DNA from: Leptolyngbya sp. SIO4C1
Lineage (GTDB): Bacteria; Cyanobacteriota; Cyanobacteriia; Phormidesmidales; Phormidesmidaceae
Assembly: GCA_010671975.1 (NCBI GenBank)
Contig: JAAHIA010000301.1
Coordinates: 1 to 6,154, forward strand
Direction: 5' to 3'
DNA: 6,154 bases
Shown here piece by piece: positions 5,346-6,154 of this stretch. Positions within the stretch are counted from its first letter, which is position 1. Each line of letters begins with the position of its first letter. The translations under genes and the position numbers were made by a program. The notes under the pieces are model-generated. The model was given only the letters and a program-made list of their open reading frames with translations. It had not been told where the DNA came from and did not search any database.

Positions 5346-6154
5346 TCCAGCCGCGATACTGGCGCTGCCTACCGCTTCAGCATCGAACGGGTTCCGAGGT
5401 TTTTGCAGCGCTGTTTCAGGGGCGATCGCAGATTGCCACGCTGCTAGAAAGCCCAGCGGGTGAGACGACAGCAGCGGCGCGCTACTCGATTTGCGCTGGG
5501 CCACCGCTGGTGACGCACGGTCAGCGGCAGCTTTGGACGCCGCCGCTGGGTGAAATTTTGCCAACGCTGCGGCGCTTTTTGCAGCCCGCTCAGCTGTCTG
5601 ACTGGGTAGCGCCCGATGCTGAAGTCAGGCCCGATTTGACGCTGCCGTTTCTGGGCGGCTGGCTCGGCTGGCTCGGCTATGACACCGCCTGGGAAATTGA
5701 ACAGCTGCCCTATGAAAATGCCGATCCGCTGCCTTTTCCAGTGGCCTACTGGTACGAGCCGGCCGCGTTTGCCATCCTCGATCATCAGGCCCAGCAGCTT
5801 TGGCTGGCCGCGATCGCGCCCGCTCAGCTCGAGGCTATGCAGCAGCAGCTAGCCCACCCTCAGCCGGTGCAGCAGTCCTCTAGCGATCAATCATCTGTAG
5901 GTCAGTCCCCCAAACCGGTAGAACAGACGGGGCTACCAAAATTCAGCTGTGGGCAAAGCCAGTTTGAGCAGGCCGTGCAGCGAGCAAAGCAGCACATCCG
6001 CGCGGGCGATGCATTTCAGGTCAATCATCGCAGCCTGCAAGACCCCGGAACCCAGCTACTGGATGAAACCGTCGCAGGCGAAGTCGCTGGCCTATCCTGC
6101 GGAAGTTACGGTTTTCAGCGACCCCGTTGCCGTTTCCATCGCACCGTTCCAGGA
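5342..6154 (+). CDS. PabB/TrpE-like chorismate-utilising enzyme (aminodeoxychorismate or anthranilate synthase component I), N-terminal part
   Basis: Partial: up to 271 codons to the window edge, of a family usually near 450-500 residues. PabB-type enzymes aminate chorismate toward p-aminobenzoate and folate; TrpE-type toward anthranilate and tryptophan. Seen: LLES (34-37) with RYSICAG (47-53) of the N-terminal domain; GGWLGWLGYDTAWEIEQLPY (105-124), the GG-x-GY signature, in a form I associate with cyanobacterial PabB-like proteins; a Gln/Ser-rich linker (about 180-200); and RAGDAFQVN (220-228), the start of the chorismate-binding domain ('AGD-FQVNLSQ'). TTG 5342 is chosen because AGGAGG lies six bases upstream and because the start overlaps the EcfT-like stop. 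After Asn228 (6025) the frame stays open but no longer resembles the family (see the tail entry), so reliable coding ends at 6025. The catalytic core is not in the window, so PabB and TrpE cannot be separated with confidence; I lean to PabB. Confidence 0.75.
   Translation, partial: MIQPRYWRCLPLQHRTGSEVFAALFQGRSQIATLLESPAGETTAAARYSICAGPPLVTHGQRQLWTPPLGEILPTLRRFLQPAQLSDWVAPDAEVRPDLTLPFLGGWLGWLGYDTAWEIEQLPYENADPLPFPVAYWYEPAAFAILDHQAQQLWLAAIAPAQLEAMQQQLAHPQPVQQSSSDQSSVGQSPKPVEQTGLPKFSCGQSQFEQAVQRAKQHIRAGDAFQVNHRSLQDPGTQLLDETVAGEVAGLSCGSYGFQRPRCRFHRTVPG
6026..6154. other. Discordant 3' tail: family similarity stops abruptly
   Basis: Directly after AGDAFQVN the family should read LSQRF and then the chorismate-binding core. 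In the same frame the tail reads HRSLQDPGTQLL and shows nothing of the family. The +1-shifted frame (codons from 6024) is open to the edge and looks more protein-like (IIAACKTPEPSYWMKPSQ, then YPAEVTVFSDPVAVSIAPFQ), but it is not PabB/TrpE either. The third frame contains SQ at the expected place but hits TGA at 6068-6070. Possible causes are a chimeric contig end, sequencing errors near the end, or an insertion breakpoint near 6026. I see no transposon end or target repeat. Confidence 0.6.

Larger units (their letters stand above)
1838..5817. repeat. Eight dispersed HIP1 octamers (GCGATCGC)
   Basis: GCGATCGC occurs at 1838-1845 and 1985-1992 (cysK), 3172-3179 and 3355-3362 (der), 4442-4449 and 4746-4753 (EcfT-like), and 5422-5429 and 5810-5817 (PabB/TrpE-like). 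A random 6-kb sequence would hold about 0.1 copy. HIP1 over-representation is a hallmark of many cyanobacterial genomes and all copies lie inside genes. None is found in the porin, the Rrf2 gene or the J-domain gene. Confidence 0.9.

Noticed and set aside
5657..5674. 9-bp tandem duplication GGCTGGCTC in the PabB-like gene
   Set aside because: It encodes GWLGWL of the family's GG-x-GY signature region, where this pattern is normal, so it is not a disruptive repeat.
5163..5785. Two overlapping minus-strand open frames opposite the EcfT-like and PabB-like genes
   Set aside because: Low-complexity Ala/Gln/Pro/Arg translations, opposite genes with clear family motifs and good ribosome sites.
6009..6154. 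A new gene starting at ATG 6009 in the shifted frame
   Set aside because: The ATG lies within the conserved AGDAFQVN region of the upstream gene, has no ribosome site, and the protein-like stretch begins only at the homology break, so a sequence junction is more likely than a real overlapping start.

Overview
The window looks like a piece of a cyanobacterial chromosome. Three things point that way. There are eight copies of the octamer GCGATCGC (the HIP1 repeat typical of many cyanobacteria) in about 6 kb. The first gene ends like the cyanobacterial SLH/OprB 'iron uptake porin' family. The gene set (CysK, a cyanobacterial-type J-domain protein, Der, an EcfT-like membrane protein, a PabB/TrpE-like enzyme) is mostly housekeeping. 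All genes read on the + strand. Both edges cut genes, so this may be a whole short contig.

Layout. Positions 1-632 hold the C-terminal part of a very acidic outer-membrane porin, closed by a small inverted repeat and a strong intrinsic terminator (about 630-689). After a short promoter region with a possible operator come an Rrf2-family regulator (772-1203) and cysteine synthase cysK (1229-2197), 25 bp apart. A J-domain protein (2218-2934) follows and appears to have its own near-consensus promoter inside the cysK end, placed so that its mRNA would be leaderless. A GATGGGGA tandem repeat and an extended -10 promoter separate it from the ribosome-assembly GTPase der (3057-4418). der is followed at 12 bp by an EcfT-like transporter subunit (4431-5345), whose stop overlaps the TTG start of a PabB/TrpE-like chorismate enzyme (5342 to the edge). 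The last ~130 bases no longer match that family in any frame.

How the genes work together. The most suggestive unit is the Rrf2-cysK pair. The regulator lacks the Fe-S cysteine cluster of IscR, resembles the cysteine-metabolism repressor CymR, and ends in ...MYYI with a C-terminal isoleucine. Such tails are what CysK binds in its active site in known CysK complexes. This suggests a CymR-CysK type sensing complex in which the enzyme reports O-acetylserine status to its own neighbour regulator. der, ecfT and pabB-like probably form one transcript with tight translational spacing. No phage, CRISPR, toxin-antitoxin or defence system, tRNA or rRNA was seen, and I found no clearly new multi-gene system.
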